This document shows, piece after piece, positions 62,865 to 64,000 of a DNA stretch of 64,000 nucleotides. Both the position numbers and the translations under genes were made by a program. Under the pieces are notes generated by a model. The model had not been told where the DNA came from. It made no database searches and saw only the letters and a list, made by a program, of their open reading frames with translations. The DNA comes from Streptomyces scabiei 87.22. Its GTDB lineage: Bacteria > Actinomycetota > Actinomycetes > Streptomycetales > Streptomycetaceae. The stretch spans positions 186,001 through 250,000 of the forward strand of contig NC_013929.1 in assembly GCF_000091305.1 (NCBI RefSeq). The letters are read 5' to 3'. Positions within the stretch are counted from its first letter, which is position 1. Each line of letters starts with the position of its first letter.

Positions 62865-63245
62865 TCAGGCGGTCCGGCCCGGGGTGATCTCGACGGTCGC
62901 GGCCTGGGGGCCGGTGGCGACCATGGGAGGCAGGTAGGGGCTGCCGGAGTACTTGTCGCGGTAGGCCGCGTCGATCCGATCCGTGAGGGACGGGTCCGCG
63001 GCGGCGAACGTGACCTCGAAAGTGGAGCCGGCGGCGGTGATGCGGCCCGCGCGCTGGTTCATCGCGGACTTGTACCAGCGGGAGTTCGTGCCGTTGTAGG
63101 CGCGGACGAAGAGGCGTCCGTCCACCACGACGGACCAGATCCAGGTCAGGGTGCCGTGGGTGACCCCGTCTGCCCGCAATGGAGCGATGCGGAGGTCATC
63201 GGTGGCCGCGACACGGGCGATGTCGCCAGAGGACCAGGCGGTCAT
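62865..63245 (-). CDS. DUF2255 family protein
   Basis: 126 residues. Flavin-reductase-like split-barrel family of unknown role: DLRIAPLRADGVTHGTLTWI, VVDGRLFVRAYNGTNSRWYK and AYRDKYSGSPYLPPMV match its typical pattern. ATG 63245. It is 42 nt downstream of the dehydrogenase gene and could be co-transcribed. Confidence 0.82.
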   Translation of the reverse strand: MTAWSSGDIARVAATDDLRIAPLRADGVTHGTLTWIWSVVVDGRLFVRAYNGTNSRWYKSAMNQRAGRITAAGSTFEVTFAAADPSLTDRIDAAYRDKYSGSPYLPPMVATGPQAATVEITPGRTA

Positions 63246-63287
63246 CTGTTCGGGTGTCCTTTCGTCGGACGGTGGATCGCGACAGGG

Positions 63288-64000
63288 TCAGGGCTTCAGC
63301 AGGGTTTTGATGGCGCGGCGCTCGTCCATCGCCTTGTAGCCCTCGGCGGCCTCATCGAGCGGCAGGGTCAGGTCGAAGACCTTGCCCGGGTCGATCGTGC
63401 GGTCCCAGATGAGCCGGATCAGCTCGGGCAGGAAGCGGCGCACCGGAGCGGGGCCGCCGTGCAGGTGTACCTCGGCGAAGAACAGTTCCTCGCCCGGCAG
63501 CTCCACCCCGTGGGCCACGCCCACGTATCCGACGTGTCCGCCGGGGCGGGCGGAGCGGATGGCCTGCATCATCGACTCCTGGGTGCCGACGGCCTCGATC
63601 ACGCTGTGGGCGCCGTATCCGCCGGTCAGCTCCTTGATCCTGGCCACGCCCTCGTCGCCGCGCTCTTCGACGATGTCGGTGGCGCCGAACTCGCGGGCGA
63701 GCTTCTGCCGGGACGCGTGCCGCGACATCGCGATGATCCGCTCCGCGCCCAGCTGCTTCGCGGCCAGAATGGCGAGCAGGCCCACGGCACCGTCACCGAC
63801 CACGGCCACAGTCCTGCCCGGCCCCACCTCGGCGGCCACGGCCCCGAACCAGCCCGTGCCGAGCACATCGGAAGCGGCCAGCAGCGAGGGAATCAGGTCC
63901 TCGTCCGGCATGGCGGGGGTGGCGACGAGGGTGCCGTCGGCGAGCGGCACCCGCAGGTATTCCGCCTGGGCCCCGCCGGCGCCGACGAACTCGACGTGCG
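63288..64000 (-). CDS. Zinc-type alcohol dehydrogenase (5' end outside window)
   Basis: C-terminal 236 residues of an MDR dehydrogenase. Seen: QAEYLRVPLADGTLVATPAM near the edge, the NAD-binding GRTVAVVGDGAVGLLAILAAK, GATDIVEERGDEG, and VIEAVGTQESMMQAIRSARP. The zinc-binding N-terminal domain lies beyond the window. The gene end is duplicated at 62617-62703. Confidence 0.9.
   Translation of the reverse strand, partial: HVEFVGAGGAQAEYLRVPLADGTLVATPAMPDEDLIPSLLAASDVLGTGWFGAVAAEVGPGRTVAVVGDGAVGLLAILAAKQLGAERIIAMSRHASRQKLAREFGATDIVEERGDEGVARIKELTGGYGAHSVIEAVGTQESMMQAIRSARPGGHVGYVGVAHGVELPGEELFFAEVHLHGGPAPVRRFLPELIRLIWDRTIDPGKVFDLTLPLDEAAEGYKAMDERRAIKTLLKP

Overview
The window looks like Streptomyces chromosome: it is very GC-rich, most third codon positions are G or C, start-stop overlaps (ATGA, TGATG) are common, and the protein families (two-component MFS/TetR pairs, I36 inhibitor, MocR, large catabolic and biosynthetic operons) are typical of that genus. 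No rRNA, tRNA or CRISPR array was seen.

Layout. (1) 1-1225: 3'-truncated aryl-AMP ligase of the DhbE family with salicylate-type pocket residues. (2) 1510-5682, minus strand: a compact operon that appears to make a ribosomal peptide. A 39-residue precursor with four VVHNRA/S hexapeptides (5563-5682, unmarked by ordinary gene length cut-offs) is followed by a hairpin attenuator, a fused YcaO cyclodehydratase, an MFS exporter, a GNAT acetyltransferase and a terminator. (3) 5861-8201: a DHA2 efflux pump and divergent TetR repressor sharing a 36-bp operator. (4) About 8.2-22 kb: a decay zone with IS1182 and IS5 fragments, an MFS fragment, a Tat-exported flavin amine oxidase with frameshifts and a stop, a frameshifted TrkA-like channel, a frameshifted HEAT protein, and some intact genes (I36 inhibitor, lipoprotein, ankyrin protein, 2OG-Fe(II) oxygenase, an unknown 294-residue protein). 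(5) 22031-23590: MocR regulator. (6) 40700-23707, minus strand: a biosynthetic region. PabC and an acyl-AMP ligase lie in one unit; NarK, an EhpF/LuxE-like ligase, a LuxC-like acyl reductase, an AzoR-like flavoprotein, DAHP synthase, fused PabAB, nitrate reductase NasA and two FAD oxidoreductases lie in a second, tightly coupled unit. The region makes p-aminobenzoate and nitrite in the same operon and has no siroheme nitrite reductase, which suggests an N-N or N-oxide bond-forming natural product pathway. (7) 40943-56501: a complete 3-phenylpropionate/cinnamate-type catabolic supercluster (Rieske dioxygenase, cis-diol dehydrogenase, class III extradiol dioxygenase, hydrolase, hydratase, aldolase, acetaldehyde dehydrogenase, importer) with a divergent IclR regulator. 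Four copies of a GTGCCGC-N3-GCGGCAC-like palindrome sit in front of its four transcription units. (8) 56519-64000: an XRE-cupin regulator, an acetate-type symporter with a DUF485 partner, a DUF1963-like protein, an SDR, a DUF2255 protein and a 5'-truncated zinc-type alcohol dehydrogenase whose 3' end is also present as a degraded copy.

The two regions most worth following are the VVHNRA precursor/YcaO operon and the p-aminobenzoate/nitrate-reduction operon.
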